64,000 nt of DNA from NCBI RefSeq assembly GCF_004341625.1, contig NZ_SLZG01000015.1, forward strand, positions 98,574 to 162,573, given 5' to 3'. The first letter of the stretch is position 1, and each line of letters opens with the position of its first letter. Shown piece after piece: positions 16,971 through 25,801 of this stretch. This stretch comes from Rhizobium sp. BK376 (GTDB lineage Bacteria > Pseudomonadota > Alphaproteobacteria > Rhizobiales > Rhizobiaceae). The notes beneath the pieces are model-generated. The model was not told the DNA's origin and searched no databases. It worked only from the letters and a program-made list of their open reading frames with translations. Position numbers and translations under genes: made by a program.

Positions 16971-17696
16971 TTAGTGGAACGCCGCAGTGAGGCGGGCGGG
17001 CTGATCTTGTAAGGTGGTCGCCGCTAGGATTGGCCCGCCGTTCCCCGTCTGAATGAGGATAGCCTGCTTCCAAGATCCTGCTTCTGGCACCTCGAAGGAC
17101 AAAGTTTCGCCGGACCAACGGCCAAGCAACGCAAGTGAACGGACGAGCCCCGCGTTCCCAATGGTGCGCCCGATGTTGCGGCCACCACCGACAACGATAT
17201 TTTCGATATTCGGCGAATAGCCGACCAGCCAAATATCGGCTCCCTCAAAAGGAGCAGTTCCCTTTCCCACAGTGACGCGGCTTCCCTCGATCGTCGCGGT
17301 GCAGGGAGGTTTCAAAATGTTGTGGTCGATGAGCGCTGAGAGCTCAGCTGAATTCGTGCCCGTGGAAGTGGCGCGGCCGTTGATAATGATTTGCGGCGCA
17401 CCTGGGACCAGAGGACCGAGACGCGCATCATAGGCGACTTGTCTGTCGGTGAAAGCGGGCTGAGCGTTATGGTCGGTCCAGCCCTCCTCGTCGAAATAGG
17501 TTATAGGGAATGTCAGGGTTAGGATGTTGGGGTCTTGGCTGAGTTTGTTCAGATTCTCGTCAGCTGCCAGGCAGTCCGCACATCCCTCCGCCGTAAACAA
17601 TTCCGTTACAGCCTTGGGTCCGCCAGCAGCACAGGGAACCGGAGACAGGGTCAGAACAGTACACACCACAGACAGACCGATGCGTAGATTGCCCAT
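16971..17696 (-). CDS. DUF1223 exported thioredoxin-fold protein (copy a)
   Basis: A 241-residue protein with a signal peptide (about residues 1-24) and a DUF1223 domain. The Cys pair is C39/C42 in TAEGCADC, close to a thioredoxin-like CxxC. DUF1223 proteins are periplasmic and of unknown role, often with redox genes. The ATG at 17696 has GAGG upstream. I find no ECF-type promoter before this copy, unlike the copy at 22947-23639. Confidence 0.85.
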   Translation of the reverse strand: MGNLRIGLSVVCTVLTLSPVPCAAGGPKAVTELFTAEGCADCLAADENLNKLSQDPNILTLTFPITYFDEEGWTDHNAQPAFTDRQVAYDARLGPLVPGAPQIIINGRATSTGTNSAELSALIDHNILKPPCTATIEGSRVTVGKGTAPFEGADIWLVGYSPNIENIVVGGGRNIGRTIGNAGLVRSLALLGRWSGETLSFEVPEAGSWKQAILIQTGNGGPILAATTLQDQPARLTAAFH

Positions 17697-17791
17697 ATCG
17701 AAAGCCTCATTAAGGAAGGATTGGCGGTCACATTCGTCAGCTGCCGGGGTCAGCGCCAACAGCTGAGCTGCCATGTGTTGAAAGCAAAATC

Positions 17792-18448
17792 TCAGCCCGC
17801 GAAGGACCGCGAAGGCCCAGCCGCTCGCTTCGCCGCCCGGCGGCGCTCCATCATGATTGGCCGATAGGAGCGGTAGAGGATCATCGCGATCAGCAGGGTC
17901 ATGTAGACGATCTGCTCGACCGACAGGACCTTGGTCGACAGCGCGAAATGCACCGTGCCGAGTGCGGCGACGATATAAACCAGCCGGTGCAGCCGGATCC
18001 AGTTCTTGCCCATCCGGCGGATCGAGAGCTGGTTGGAGGTGACTGCGAGGGCCAGAAGCATGATGAGCGCCGCCATGCCGAACATGATGAAGGGCCGCTT
18101 CAGCACGTCATCAAGCACCGCGGCAAGATCCATCGCCTGATCGAGCGCCATGTACACCAGGAAATGCATCAGCGCATAGTAGAAGGTCATGAGCCCGAGC
18201 GCCCGGCGATAGCGTATGAGATTCCAGCCGCCGAGATCGCGGATCGGCGTCACCAGCAGCGTCAGGATGAGGAAGCGTACCGTCCAGAGCCCGAGGAAGA
18301 GCTCGAAGGTCTTGACCGGGTCGGCGCCGAGATTGTCGCTTGCACCGAGATAGAATTCCCAGACGGCCGGAATGAAGGCGACGACATAGAGCAGCCAGAC
18401 CGAGGCCGGTTGCCAGCGCTTGGGGAGGGCGAGGGAAAGGCCGGCCAT
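17792..18448 (-). CDS. msrQ: MsrQ, haem-binding membrane subunit of the MsrPQ system
   Basis: A 218-residue, six-helix ferric-reductase-like membrane protein. It takes electrons from the respiratory chain and hands them to MsrP, which repairs oxidised methionine in periplasmic proteins. Typical segments are LVTPIRDLGGWNLIRYRRALGL, YYALMHFLVYMALD and WIRLHRLVYIVAALGTVHF with the haem histidines. The ATG at 18448 overlaps the msrP stop by one base. Confidence 0.95.
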   Translation of the reverse strand: MAGLSLALPKRWQPASVWLLYVVAFIPAVWEFYLGASDNLGADPVKTFELFLGLWTVRFLILTLLVTPIRDLGGWNLIRYRRALGLMTFYYALMHFLVYMALDQAMDLAAVLDDVLKRPFIMFGMAALIMLLALAVTSNQLSIRRMGKNWIRLHRLVYIVAALGTVHFALSTKVLSVEQIVYMTLLIAMILYRSYRPIMMERRRAAKRAAGPSRSFAG

Positions 18449-19389
18449 CAGAAGTTCTTTCGCAGGTCCATGCCCGCATAAAGGCTCGCCACCTGATCGG
18501 CATAGCCGTTGAAGGGCAGGGTGGGATGGCGCTTGGCGCCGAAGAAACCGCTCTCGCCGATGCGTCGCTCGCTCGCCTGGCTCCACCGCGGATGATCGAC
18601 GGCGGGATTGACGTTGGCGTAGAAGCCGTATTCGTCCGAATTCGTCGCCTGCCAGGTGTTAAGCGGCTGCTTGTCCGTCAGTGAGATGCGCACGATCGAC
18701 TTGATGCCCTTGAAGCCGTATTTCCACGGCACGACAAGGCGCACCGGTGCACCGTTCTGGTTCGGCAGGGTCTCGCCGTAGAGACCGACGGCCAGCAAGG
18801 TCAGCGGGTTCATGGCTTCGTCGAGCCGCAGCCCCTCGATGTAAGGCCAATTCAGCGACTGCAGCAGGCCGGACTGGCCCGGCATTTCCGAGGGACGCAC
18901 GACTGTCTCGAATTCTACATATTTGGCACTGCCCATCGGCTCGACCTTTTTCAGGAGCGAGGCCAGAGGGAAGCCGTCCCAGGGGATGACCATCGACCAG
19001 GCTTCGACACAGCGCATGCGATAGACGCGCTCTTCGGGCGGAAATTCCTTGATCAGTGCATCGATGTCGAATGTGCCGGGATTGCCGACCATGCCATCAA
19101 CCTTTATCGTCCACGGCCGGGGCTTGAAGTTGCCAGACAATGCTGCCGGATCACCCTTGTCGAGGCCGAACTCGTAGAAATTATTGTAGGTCGTGACATC
19201 CTTGATCGGCGTCAGCGGCTCGTCGACCTTGTAGTTGGTCTTCGTCGCATGCAGCGCTTCGGCATTCGCCGTGCCGGCGAACGAGAATGCGGCACCCACG
19301 GAAACGGCCATAAACTCGCGGCGGCGAAGATAGATCGAACGTGGCGTGATCTCCGACGACCCGATCTTAGGTGGATGGTAGAACAACAT
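18448..19389 (-). CDS. msrP: MsrP, periplasmic methionine-sulfoxide reductase (molybdenum enzyme)
   Basis: A 313-residue protein of the YedY/MsrP family. A twin-arginine signal (R22-R23 in LRRREFM) exports it folded with its molybdopterin cofactor. The molybdenum ligand is C127 in RMRCVEAW. It reduces methionine sulfoxide in envelope proteins, with electrons from MsrQ. Length is normal. An ECF-type promoter lies about 40 nt upstream, which fits a role in oxidative-stress repair. Confidence 0.96.
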   Translation of the reverse strand: MLFYHPPKIGSSEITPRSIYLRRREFMAVSVGAAFSFAGTANAEALHATKTNYKVDEPLTPIKDVTTYNNFYEFGLDKGDPAALSGNFKPRPWTIKVDGMVGNPGTFDIDALIKEFPPEERVYRMRCVEAWSMVIPWDGFPLASLLKKVEPMGSAKYVEFETVVRPSEMPGQSGLLQSLNWPYIEGLRLDEAMNPLTLLAVGLYGETLPNQNGAPVRLVVPWKYGFKGIKSIVRISLTDKQPLNTWQATNSDEYGFYANVNPAVDHPRWSQASERRIGESGFFGAKRHPTLPFNGYADQVASLYAGMDLRKNF

Positions 19390-19429
19390 TCAATCAAACT
19401 CCCTGGCCAAGACGATATCTCTTCGTCTC

Positions 19430-19455
19430 TACGCAACCAAGCCCGCCTTCGTTAC
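19430..19455 (-). promoter_or_regulatory. ECF promoter for msrPQ
   Basis: Minus strand: GTAACG at 19455-19450, 16 nt, CGTA at 19433-19430. The msrP ATG is 41 nt further on. Confidence 0.72.
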
Positions 19456-19618
19456 ATCGAGCTCGTAAAAATTTGAGCGAGAAGATCGGGTCGCGATCGC
19501 CCCCTCCATTGCAAATTTGGCTTTAACTCGAATCTGAATCGTTCTCGGCTTGAATTCTAAAACAAACGAATTAAAACCCTGTAAATGACGGAAAACAGGG
19601 AGGCTCCGGGCGGACGTT

Positions 19619-20272
19619 ATGGGATTGCAGCAGACACTGACGGCTTTCAAGGAAGAGTTTGCGCGTACGGCGCCAGAAGGACGCGTGGCGCTGTACGAGT
19701 CAAAAATCGCGGAGCTGCGAGCGAGCTCTTTTTTTGATGGAGCTGTCCGAATAGGCGAAAGGGTGCCCGATTTCCGCCTGTCGGGTGCAAAGGGAAACTT
19801 TGTTTCGCTACAAGATGAAGTTGGCTTCGGCCCTGTCGTTATCACCTTTTATCGCGGTGGGTGGTGCCCGTACTGCAATATACAGCTGAAGGCATATCAA
19901 GAGATCCTGCCGGCGATCCAGTCGTATGGTGCCAAACTCATCGCCATCTCTCCCGAACTCCCCGACCAGTCTGTGACTACGGCCGAAAAGAATGCCCTGG
20001 CATTCGATGTCCTAAGCGATCCCGGCAACAAAGTTGCAAGGACCTTCGGAATCGTCTTCACCTTGCCGGACGAATTGCGTGCTGCGATGACTGCCAATGG
20101 CAAGGCGCTGCCCGGTATCAATGGCGATGAAAGCTGGGAACTTCCTGTTCCGGCGACCTTCGTTGTTGATAGAAATGCCATCGCTACTCTCGCCCATTTC
20201 GACGTTGATTACCGCAACAGGCTCGAGCCTGACGAGATTCTCGCCGCGCTCAAATCGCTTTCGTCTCAATAA
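19619..20272 (+). CDS. AhpC/TSA-type peroxiredoxin (copy 1)
   Basis: A 217-residue thioredoxin-fold peroxiredoxin with the active site FYRGGWCPYC (C83, C86), i.e. a CPxC motif instead of the single peroxidatic Cys of classic AhpC. The C-terminal ELPVPATFVVD with a cis-Pro is normal. It should reduce peroxides in the cytoplasm. A paralogue lies at 25802-26461. I see no GTAAC-type promoter; it starts 230 nt from divergent msrP. Confidence 0.9.
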   Translation: MGLQQTLTAFKEEFARTAPEGRVALYESKIAELRASSFFDGAVRIGERVPDFRLSGAKGNFVSLQDEVGFGPVVITFYRGGWCPYCNIQLKAYQEILPAIQSYGAKLIAISPELPDQSVTTAEKNALAFDVLSDPGNKVARTFGIVFTLPDELRAAMTANGKALPGINGDESWELPVPATFVVDRNAIATLAHFDVDYRNRLEPDEILAALKSLSSQ

Positions 20273-20346
20273 TCTTGGCCACTTCAGCGGCGTCGAACCG
20301 CTGAGGAGATAGATTTGCGATTCACCCACCTGCTTTGGAGGACCAT

Positions 20347-21051
20347 ATGATCCGATTTTACTTTCATCCGACACCCAATCCCGCCAAGGTCGCGCTGTTT
20401 CTTGAAGAGGCGGGCCTCGCATACGAAACCATCCCCGTCGATACCAGTAAGGGGGAGCAGCATATGCCAGCCTTCCGTTCGATCAATCCAAACGGCAAGG
20501 TTCCCGCAATCGTCGACACAGACGGGCCCGCAGGGAGAGAGACGAGGGTTTTCGATTCCACCGCAATCCTCATCTATCTCGCAGAGCAGACCGGCAAGTT
20601 TCTGAGCTCGCCTGAAGATCGGCCTGAGCTTCTCTCCTGGCTGATGTTTCTCGCCTCCGGCCTGGGGCCGTTCTCAGGCCAGGCTGTCCATTTCCAGCAT
20701 GCTGCTCCCGAAGGGCTTGACTACGCCGTCAACCGTTATCGCCGTGAGGCCGAACGTCACTATCAGGTCTTGAACGACCATCTGGACGGGCGATCCTTCA
20801 TCGTTGGCGACAGCTATACGATTGCAGATATTTCGGCATGGGGATGGCTGGACCGGGCTTCGCGGGTGCTGAAGGGCGCGGAAGAGCCGTTCGGGGCCTA
20901 TCCCAATCTGAAGCGGCTGTTTGAGATGGTCGACGCGCGTCCGGCAGCGGCTCGCGCCCGCGAAGTCGGAAAGGATCATGCGTTCAAGCGGATCAACGAC
21001 GAGGAGACCAAGAGAGCGCTCTTCCCGTCGAATTACCCTCCGACAGCATGA
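20347..21051 (+). CDS. Glutathione S-transferase
   Basis: A 234-residue GST. The N-terminal thioredoxin-like domain begins IRFYFHPTPNPAKVALFLEEAGL and contains NPNGKVPAIV and FDSTAILIYLAE (glutathione binding); the C-terminal helical domain has the N-capping box SYTIADISAWGWL. It resembles the YghU/YfcG-like bacterial group. GGAG lies 6 nt before the ATG at 20347. It follows the peroxiredoxin by 74 nt and may be cotranscribed; detoxification of electrophiles or peroxides is likely. Confidence 0.92.
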   Translation: MIRFYFHPTPNPAKVALFLEEAGLAYETIPVDTSKGEQHMPAFRSINPNGKVPAIVDTDGPAGRETRVFDSTAILIYLAEQTGKFLSSPEDRPELLSWLMFLASGLGPFSGQAVHFQHAAPEGLDYAVNRYRREAERHYQVLNDHLDGRSFIVGDSYTIADISAWGWLDRASRVLKGAEEPFGAYPNLKRLFEMVDARPAAARAREVGKDHAFKRINDEETKRALFPSNYPPTA

Positions 21052-21307
21052 GCGACAAGCAGTAAACCTTGTCTAATGTTAACGAGGAAGCGGGGCGTAA
21101 GGCCGCGGCATCTACCTCGATGTGAAGATCTTTAACAAAATCGCCTGTATGCTCGTCTGGCAACCGGTTCTAGCCAAAGTAGGGAAATTTTAGAACATAC
21201 GTCATAAAATGGCCGCGTGGTGTGTTGCCTCTGCTGAGTTTGCAGGACGCATCATCAAGTGTTTGTTTTCAACACCGCACATCCAATCGGGGAATCGGGA
21301 AGCGTAG

Positions 21308-22957
21308 ATGGAGAGGAATACGCGTCAGGATCCATATGGACTGAAGCGCCCGCGCTCACAAAATGGTATCGCAAGCCTCGATAATAATCTTGCTCGGTTC
21401 GTACTCGGATTTGCAATCATCTTTGCCTTCGCGGCCTTGGGCCAGTTCGTTGTTTGGCAGTATCAGCGTCAAAGCGAACTTCAAGAAGCCGCTATGCTCA
21501 GCGATCAATTGCTCCGACGTGTCGAGCTTTCGGCAGATTATGCTGTGATCGCCCTTGGCGATCTTCTAGAGAATGAGCACTACGCGTGTTCCGGTGACCA
21601 AGAGGTCGAGTTCGGCGATTTCATCAAAAGCAAGGGAGCAGTGAAGGATGTCGCGATCATAGACAACAAGGGAAACGTCCAATGTTCCGGCGCCGGCAAC
21701 ATTGGACGGCCTTCGGTCGCCACCTTTATTCCCTCACCGTGGTACCCAGCCCGGAACCCAGACATGTTTCTTTCGGCGGGCCCAAAAGAAAGTGGGAATG
21801 TCTTTGCATTGCTCTGGCGCGTAACGCCCGAGCAACGATTTTTGATAGTCTTGAATGTCGACACTCTGCTGTTCGACGTCTTTCCATCAAAGTGGCGCGA
21901 TAATGCGGAGGCGGCGATTAGGATCGGGACGGAGGAAGCGGTAGCGCGGCGCAATCCCACGATGCTTGCGGGATATCAAGCAAAAAGTTTTGAGGCCCGA
22001 TCTGACCGCTATCCGCTAGAAGTCCATTTAGAGATAGCAGACAGCCTTTTCCCTACTTGGCGCAGCTATCGGGCGGCGCCGGGTGCTCTCCTCGGTGCTG
22101 CATTCGGCGTTATGGTTTTTGCCATCAGTTTGCTCATGATCAATCGACGGTACGGCCCGGCACTTTCCCTGCAGCGCGCTATTCGCCACGGCGAGATCCA
22201 GCCCTTTTTTCAGCCGGTCTTCAAGTTGTCATCCGGGGAAATCATCGGATGCGAAGTTCTGGTTCGGTGGACCAAGAACGGGAAAGGAAGACATACGCCT
22301 GACAGCTTTATTCCGCAGGCTGAGGCGGACGGTACAATCGTCGCATTGACGGACTATCTCCTAAGCGATGCGCTTGGAAAGTTATCCGCTGTGCTGACGG
22401 CTCGACCAGACTTTACAATCGCTTTCAACATTGCGCCGCATCATTTCCAGCAGGACTGGTTTGTTGACCAACTCGTTGAGCATTTGGCTCCAAACGGTGT
22501 CCGGGCTCGACAAGTCATACTCGAGCTGACAGAGCGCCAGGCTTTTGTCGAACCTCATCTGGCCAGAAAGGCTGTCCTGCGTGCACAGGCTGCTGGCTTT
22601 CTGGTAGCGCTGGACGATACAGGAGTGGGTCAGAACGGCTTGGCCAATGTGCAGGAGTTGGGAAGCGACCCTATCAAGATCGATAAAAAATTCGTCGATC
22701 TGGTGGGCATTGACGACACTGCAACCGCAATCGTCACGATGCTAGTCGGCCTAGCTCGAAGGTTGGGGGCGTCCACTATTGCCGAAGGGATAGAAAGTGA
22801 ACGCCAGGTGCTTGCCCTACTCAGATGTGGGGTCGACCAGGGGCAAGGGTACCTTGTTGGTAGACCGGTTCCAGTCGAGGAATTTTTAGGCCAGCTACAT
22901 GCCAATGTCCAAACACACGCCGGGGCAAACTCGCGCGCTATCGCAATTAATCAGTAA
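21308..22957 (+). CDS. CSS-motif / EAL-domain cyclic-di-GMP phosphodiesterase
   Basis: A 549-residue membrane protein. A first helix near residues 28-50 and a second near 255-280 flank a periplasmic CSS-type sensor domain (C94 in YACSGDQE and a second Cys in VQCSGAG). The C-terminal EAL domain starts with GEIQPFFQPVFKL and has E316 in CEVLVRW (EVL in place of EAL), ELTERQ, LDDTGVG and IKIDKKFVD, all consistent with an active enzyme that cleaves c-di-GMP. In relatives the periplasmic disulfide state controls activity, which suits the redox theme here. It overlaps the convergent DUF1223 gene by 11 nt. Confidence 0.93.
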   Translation: MERNTRQDPYGLKRPRSQNGIASLDNNLARFVLGFAIIFAFAALGQFVVWQYQRQSELQEAAMLSDQLLRRVELSADYAVIALGDLLENEHYACSGDQEVEFGDFIKSKGAVKDVAIIDNKGNVQCSGAGNIGRPSVATFIPSPWYPARNPDMFLSAGPKESGNVFALLWRVTPEQRFLIVLNVDTLLFDVFPSKWRDNAEAAIRIGTEEAVARRNPTMLAGYQAKSFEARSDRYPLEVHLEIADSLFPTWRSYRAAPGALLGAAFGVMVFAISLLMINRRYGPALSLQRAIRHGEIQPFFQPVFKLSSGEIIGCEVLVRWTKNGKGRHTPDSFIPQAEADGTIVALTDYLLSDALGKLSAVLTARPDFTIAFNIAPHHFQQDWFVDQLVEHLAPNGVRARQVILELTERQAFVEPHLARKAVLRAQAAGFLVALDDTGVGQNGLANVQELGSDPIKIDKKFVDLVGIDDTATAIVTMLVGLARRLGASTIAEGIESERQVLALLRCGVDQGQGYLVGRPVPVEEFLGQLHANVQTHAGANSRAIAINQ

Positions 22958-23639
22958 TCGACGCGATGATTTTTCCTCCGTTGGCGCGTTGCACCAGCAC
23001 GGCTGTCTTTAAACCGATTTCTGGCTTCGGGAGTGTAAAGGACGCTTTACTGCCATCCCATGCTCCGATCCTGTCAAGCCGACGAACAACATGCGTATGC
23101 TGAAGCGTGGCACCGCCATTTTCTCCTCGCGCCACCGGCACCGCCTCGACCCGGGGATCGTAGCGCACCAGCCAGACATCGGCATTGCCGGCGCCTGCAC
23201 CCACTTCGATCCGGTCTTGGTTGAAGGCAAGCGCCGGGCCTTCTAACGGAGACGCTTCGGCAAGCAGGGATTCGATCTCTAGCAGGCTGTTTCCGACAAC
23301 CGTGGCCGAACCATTGACGACCATTTGCGGCGTATAAGGGCCGGGCTGCCTCAGGGCGGGTTCATAGGTGACCTGGCGCTCGGTGAACTCAGGCTTTCCA
23401 TAGGTGTCCTTCCAGCCAAGATAATCCCAGTAGGTCACTGAGAAGCTCAGCGCCAGAACATCCTTCCGATTACTGATCTTGATTAGATTGGCATTGGCCG
23501 GAGGGCAAGACGAGCAGCCCTGACTGGTGAACAATTCGATGACCGTTGGCTGCCGGTCTGCTGCCGCCACGGGTATCGCAGCAGCTGCTGCCGATGAAGA
23601 AAGAAGCATCAGGCTACCGATCCTGCCGAGATTATTCAT
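22947..23639 (-). CDS. DUF1223 exported protein (copy b), ECF-controlled
   Basis: A 230-residue exported protein with a signal peptide (about residues 1-27) and DUF1223 domain; the Cys pair is C42/C45 in TSQGCSSC. It is a paralogue of 16971-17696 with the same WTDH/WKDT and AELSA/LEIES blocks. An ECF-type promoter lies 52 nt upstream, back to back with the one for the alpha/beta hydrolase. A periplasmic redox role is inferred. Confidence 0.88.
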   Translation of the reverse strand: MNNLGRIGSLMLLSSSAAAAAIPVAAADRQPTVIELFTSQGCSSCPPANANLIKISNRKDVLALSFSVTYWDYLGWKDTYGKPEFTERQVTYEPALRQPGPYTPQMVVNGSATVVGNSLLEIESLLAEASPLEGPALAFNQDRIEVGAGAGNADVWLVRYDPRVEAVPVARGENGGATLQHTHVVRRLDRIGAWDGSKASFTLPKPEIGLKTAVLVQRANGGKIIASITD

Positions 23640-23690
23640 GGTTGGACTCCCATCGCGGCCGCGCCGGACGATCCGAGCGGTTGACAGAAG

Positions 23691-23716
23691 TTCGCCCGAA
23701 GAATGAGCAATGTTAC
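23691..23716 (-). promoter_or_regulatory. ECF promoter for DUF1223 copy b
   Basis: Minus strand: GTAACA at 23716-23711, 16 nt, CGAA at 23694-23691. Confidence 0.72.
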
Positions 23717-23781
23717 ACGCTCACGTCTTAGTGATCAGATGGCTATGCAGCATAACGTTTCTGCGATCGGAAGATGATGAT

Positions 23782-23807
23782 GTAACAGCAGATGATCGGC
23801 GCGCGTA
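23782..23807 (+). promoter_or_regulatory. ECF promoter for the alpha/beta hydrolase
   Basis: GTAACA at 23782-23787, 16 nt, CGTA at 23804-23807. This rules out an upstream start at 23808 for the hydrolase. Confidence 0.72.
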
Positions 23808-23843
23808 TTGGAGACGATTGCAACCGATGTCCGAGGAAAAATC

Positions 23844-24590
23844 ATGAACACGCTTCACCGCGTACTCGTTGCCGCAGCCCTGGCTCTTGGTCCAACCTTG
23901 GCTGCTCCGGCGTTTGCCCAACCGGTCTCGTTCGATGCAAAGGACGGTGTCAAAATTTATGGAGACTTCCGTCAGGCCGAGGGCAGTTCGCGTGCAACGA
24001 TTCTCCTGTTTCACATGGCCGGTTCGAACAAGAGCGAATATGCGCCTTTGGCGCCCATTCTCAACAATGCCGGATTCAGCACCCTGGCTATCGACCAACG
24101 CTCAGGCGGCAATCTCTGGGGTGACGTCAACAAAACCGCTGCAAAGGCCAAAGTCAGTTCAGATTTCGCCGACACAATTCCGGATCTTGAGGCCGCCGTT
24201 GCCTATGGCAGCCTGCAAAACGGCGGCCCAATTATCGTTTGGGGCTCGAGCTATTCGTCAGCACTCGTGTTCGTTGTCGCTGCTCGTCACCCGGAGGTGA
24301 AAGCGCTGCTCGCCTTTTCGCCGGCGGAATATATCCAGGGCTATTCGATCGAGAAGGAAGCCGCCAAGCTTTCGATTCCCGTCTTCATCACTTCGGCCCC
24401 CGACGGCGGCGAGATATCGAGCGGCGAAGCGCTGGCCAAAGCGGTACCCGATCACAGGGCGGTTCAATATATCCCGAAGGACGGCGTGCACGGATCCTCG
24501 ACGCTACGGACCGACGAGGATCCGCAAGGTGCCTCAGAAAACTGGAAGCACGTCATCGCGTTTCTCGACAGCGCCTTTCCGCGGACCTGA
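23844..24590 (+). CDS. Exported alpha/beta hydrolase
   Basis: A 248-residue periplasmic alpha/beta hydrolase with a signal peptide ending near AFAQP. The nucleophile elbow appears as IIVWGSSYSSAL (GxSxxS), the oxyanion region as LLFHMAGSNK and the His near DGVHGSSTL. It resembles dienelactone-hydrolase-like esterases; substrate unknown. The ATG at 23844 follows GAGGAAAAATC. A strong convergent terminator lies 10 nt after the stop. Confidence 0.85.
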   Translation: MNTLHRVLVAAALALGPTLAAPAFAQPVSFDAKDGVKIYGDFRQAEGSSRATILLFHMAGSNKSEYAPLAPILNNAGFSTLAIDQRSGGNLWGDVNKTAAKAKVSSDFADTIPDLEAAVAYGSLQNGGPIIVWGSSYSSALVFVVAARHPEVKALLAFSPAEYIQGYSIEKEAAKLSIPVFITSAPDGGEISSGEALAKAVPDHRAVQYIPKDGVHGSSTLRTDEDPQGASENWKHVIAFLDSAFPRT

Positions 24591-24600
24591 CGTCACGGTC

Positions 24601-24633
24601 TGCCAGAGCCAGCCGAAGGCGCCGGCTCTGGCA
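24601..24633. terminator. Convergent terminator hairpin
   Basis: Perfect 10-bp stem (TGCCAGAGCC / GGCTCTGGCA) around a 13-nt loop between the stops of the hydrolase and the monooxygenase-like gene. The tail is only weakly T-rich, so it may work in both directions. Confidence 0.7.
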
Positions 24634-24641
24634 CGGTCGTT

Positions 24642-24944
24642 TCAGCCCGGAAGGTGATCGGCCAATACGTCAGGCTGCCTTATTTCCAGCGGGCCCTCGA
24701 AGAGCTCGTCATATTTTGCCATCAGCGCTGCTGCGATCTGACCTTGGAGATGAGCCTGCCGTCCCTCTTCCCCTTCAAAGGCATCAAAGATGCCGAAGGT
24801 CGATGCATCGAAGCGAACTGCAAACCATGCGACCGTCAATGGTTCCTGCTGCGCCAGCGCCTGTGCGCTCTTAAGGAAGGCGGCGACCTCTTCCTCTTTC
24901 CCGGACTTGGCTTTCAATTGAACAAACAATGCAACCCTTGTCAT
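24642..24944 (-). CDS. Antibiotic-biosynthesis-monooxygenase (ABM) domain protein
   Basis: A 100-residue single-domain ABM protein (ferredoxin-like fold): VALFVQLKAKSGKEEEVAAFLKS, then TVAWFAVRFDASTFGIFDAFEG and a histidine in RQAHLQG. Relatives are quinol or small-aromatic monooxygenases, or of unknown role. The second ATG (24944) has GAGG at 8 nt; the first (24950) is too close to it. It is the last gene of the SDR/peroxiredoxin operon. Confidence 0.85.
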   Translation of the reverse strand: MTRVALFVQLKAKSGKEEEVAAFLKSAQALAQQEPLTVAWFAVRFDASTFGIFDAFEGEEGRQAHLQGQIAAALMAKYDELFEGPLEIRQPDVLADHLPG

Positions 24945-24959
24945 GACCATTTCCTCTTT

Positions 24960-25766
24960 TTAGAGCGCCGAATGGCCACTCACGGCCTCTTCGAGTGCTG
25001 ATTTCATCGTCAGGAATCGTTCGTCAACCGCAGCTGGATTGTCGCGATTGGCCGCAATCATCTTGGCACGTGCCTCCCCGCCGCGGATGACTTCGAAGAC
25101 GTCAGTCTCGATGCCTTCGACCAAGGCGTCCGCCACGGCGCGTGCCGGCTCTCTTGTGAAACCGAGCTCAGGACCGGCCTTGGAGGACTGCATCATAGGC
25201 GTATCTGTTGCCCCGGGATAAAGCGTCAATACGTGGATGCCTTCGTCTTTCAATTCGCGGCGCAGCGCCTCGCCGAAGCGTGAAAGACCTGCCTTTACCG
25301 CGGCGTAGGTCGTATAGAACGGCGCGCCGATGAGCGCGATACCTGACGTCACGTTGACAACCAACGCATCGCCCGACGCTCGCAAGTGAGGCAAGGCTGT
25401 CTGCGTCAGGAGGATCGGAGCAACAAGGTCGACCTCGACCATTGTCCTTATTTCCTCCTCAGTCGTCTTCTCCAGGCGTCCTGCGCGAACGCCGCCGGCA
25501 TTGTTCACAAGGATGTCCAGCCCGCCGAGAATCTTCATTGTCTCGTCAAGCGACAAGGCTCGACCTTGCGCCGTCGCGACGTCAGCACAAAAGCCGGATG
25601 CTGGCAGACCACCCACTTGAAGATCCTTCACCGCCCGGGCAAGCCGTTCGGCGTTTCGTCCTGTAACAACGACACGCGCGCCCTTGGCAAGCAAAGCATG
25701 CGCGATGGCGAATCCGATACCACTGGATCCACCTGTGACGAGAGCACGTTTTCCTTCCAGATTCAT
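24960..25766 (-). CDS. Short-chain dehydrogenase/reductase (DltE-like)
   Basis: A 268-residue SDR with TGGSSGIG cofactor motif, NNAGG, catalytic Ser in VTSGIALIG and YTTYAAVKAG with the YxxxK pair, PGATDTPM after it. All catalytic residues are present. It resembles DltE-type SDRs. The ATG at 25766 has GAGG upstream. It lies in a minus-strand operon between the peroxiredoxin (35 nt) and the ABM protein (15 nt). Confidence 0.93.
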   Translation of the reverse strand: MNLEGKRALVTGGSSGIGFAIAHALLAKGARVVVTGRNAERLARAVKDLQVGGLPASGFCADVATAQGRALSLDETMKILGGLDILVNNAGGVRAGRLEKTTEEEIRTMVEVDLVAPILLTQTALPHLRASGDALVVNVTSGIALIGAPFYTTYAAVKAGLSRFGEALRRELKDEGIHVLTLYPGATDTPMMQSSKAGPELGFTREPARAVADALVEGIETDVFEVIRGGEARAKMIAANRDNPAAVDERFLTMKSALEEAVSGHSAL

Positions 25767-25801
25767 CACTTGACCTCGCTTAGATTATTTTTCGGTTTGG
25801 C

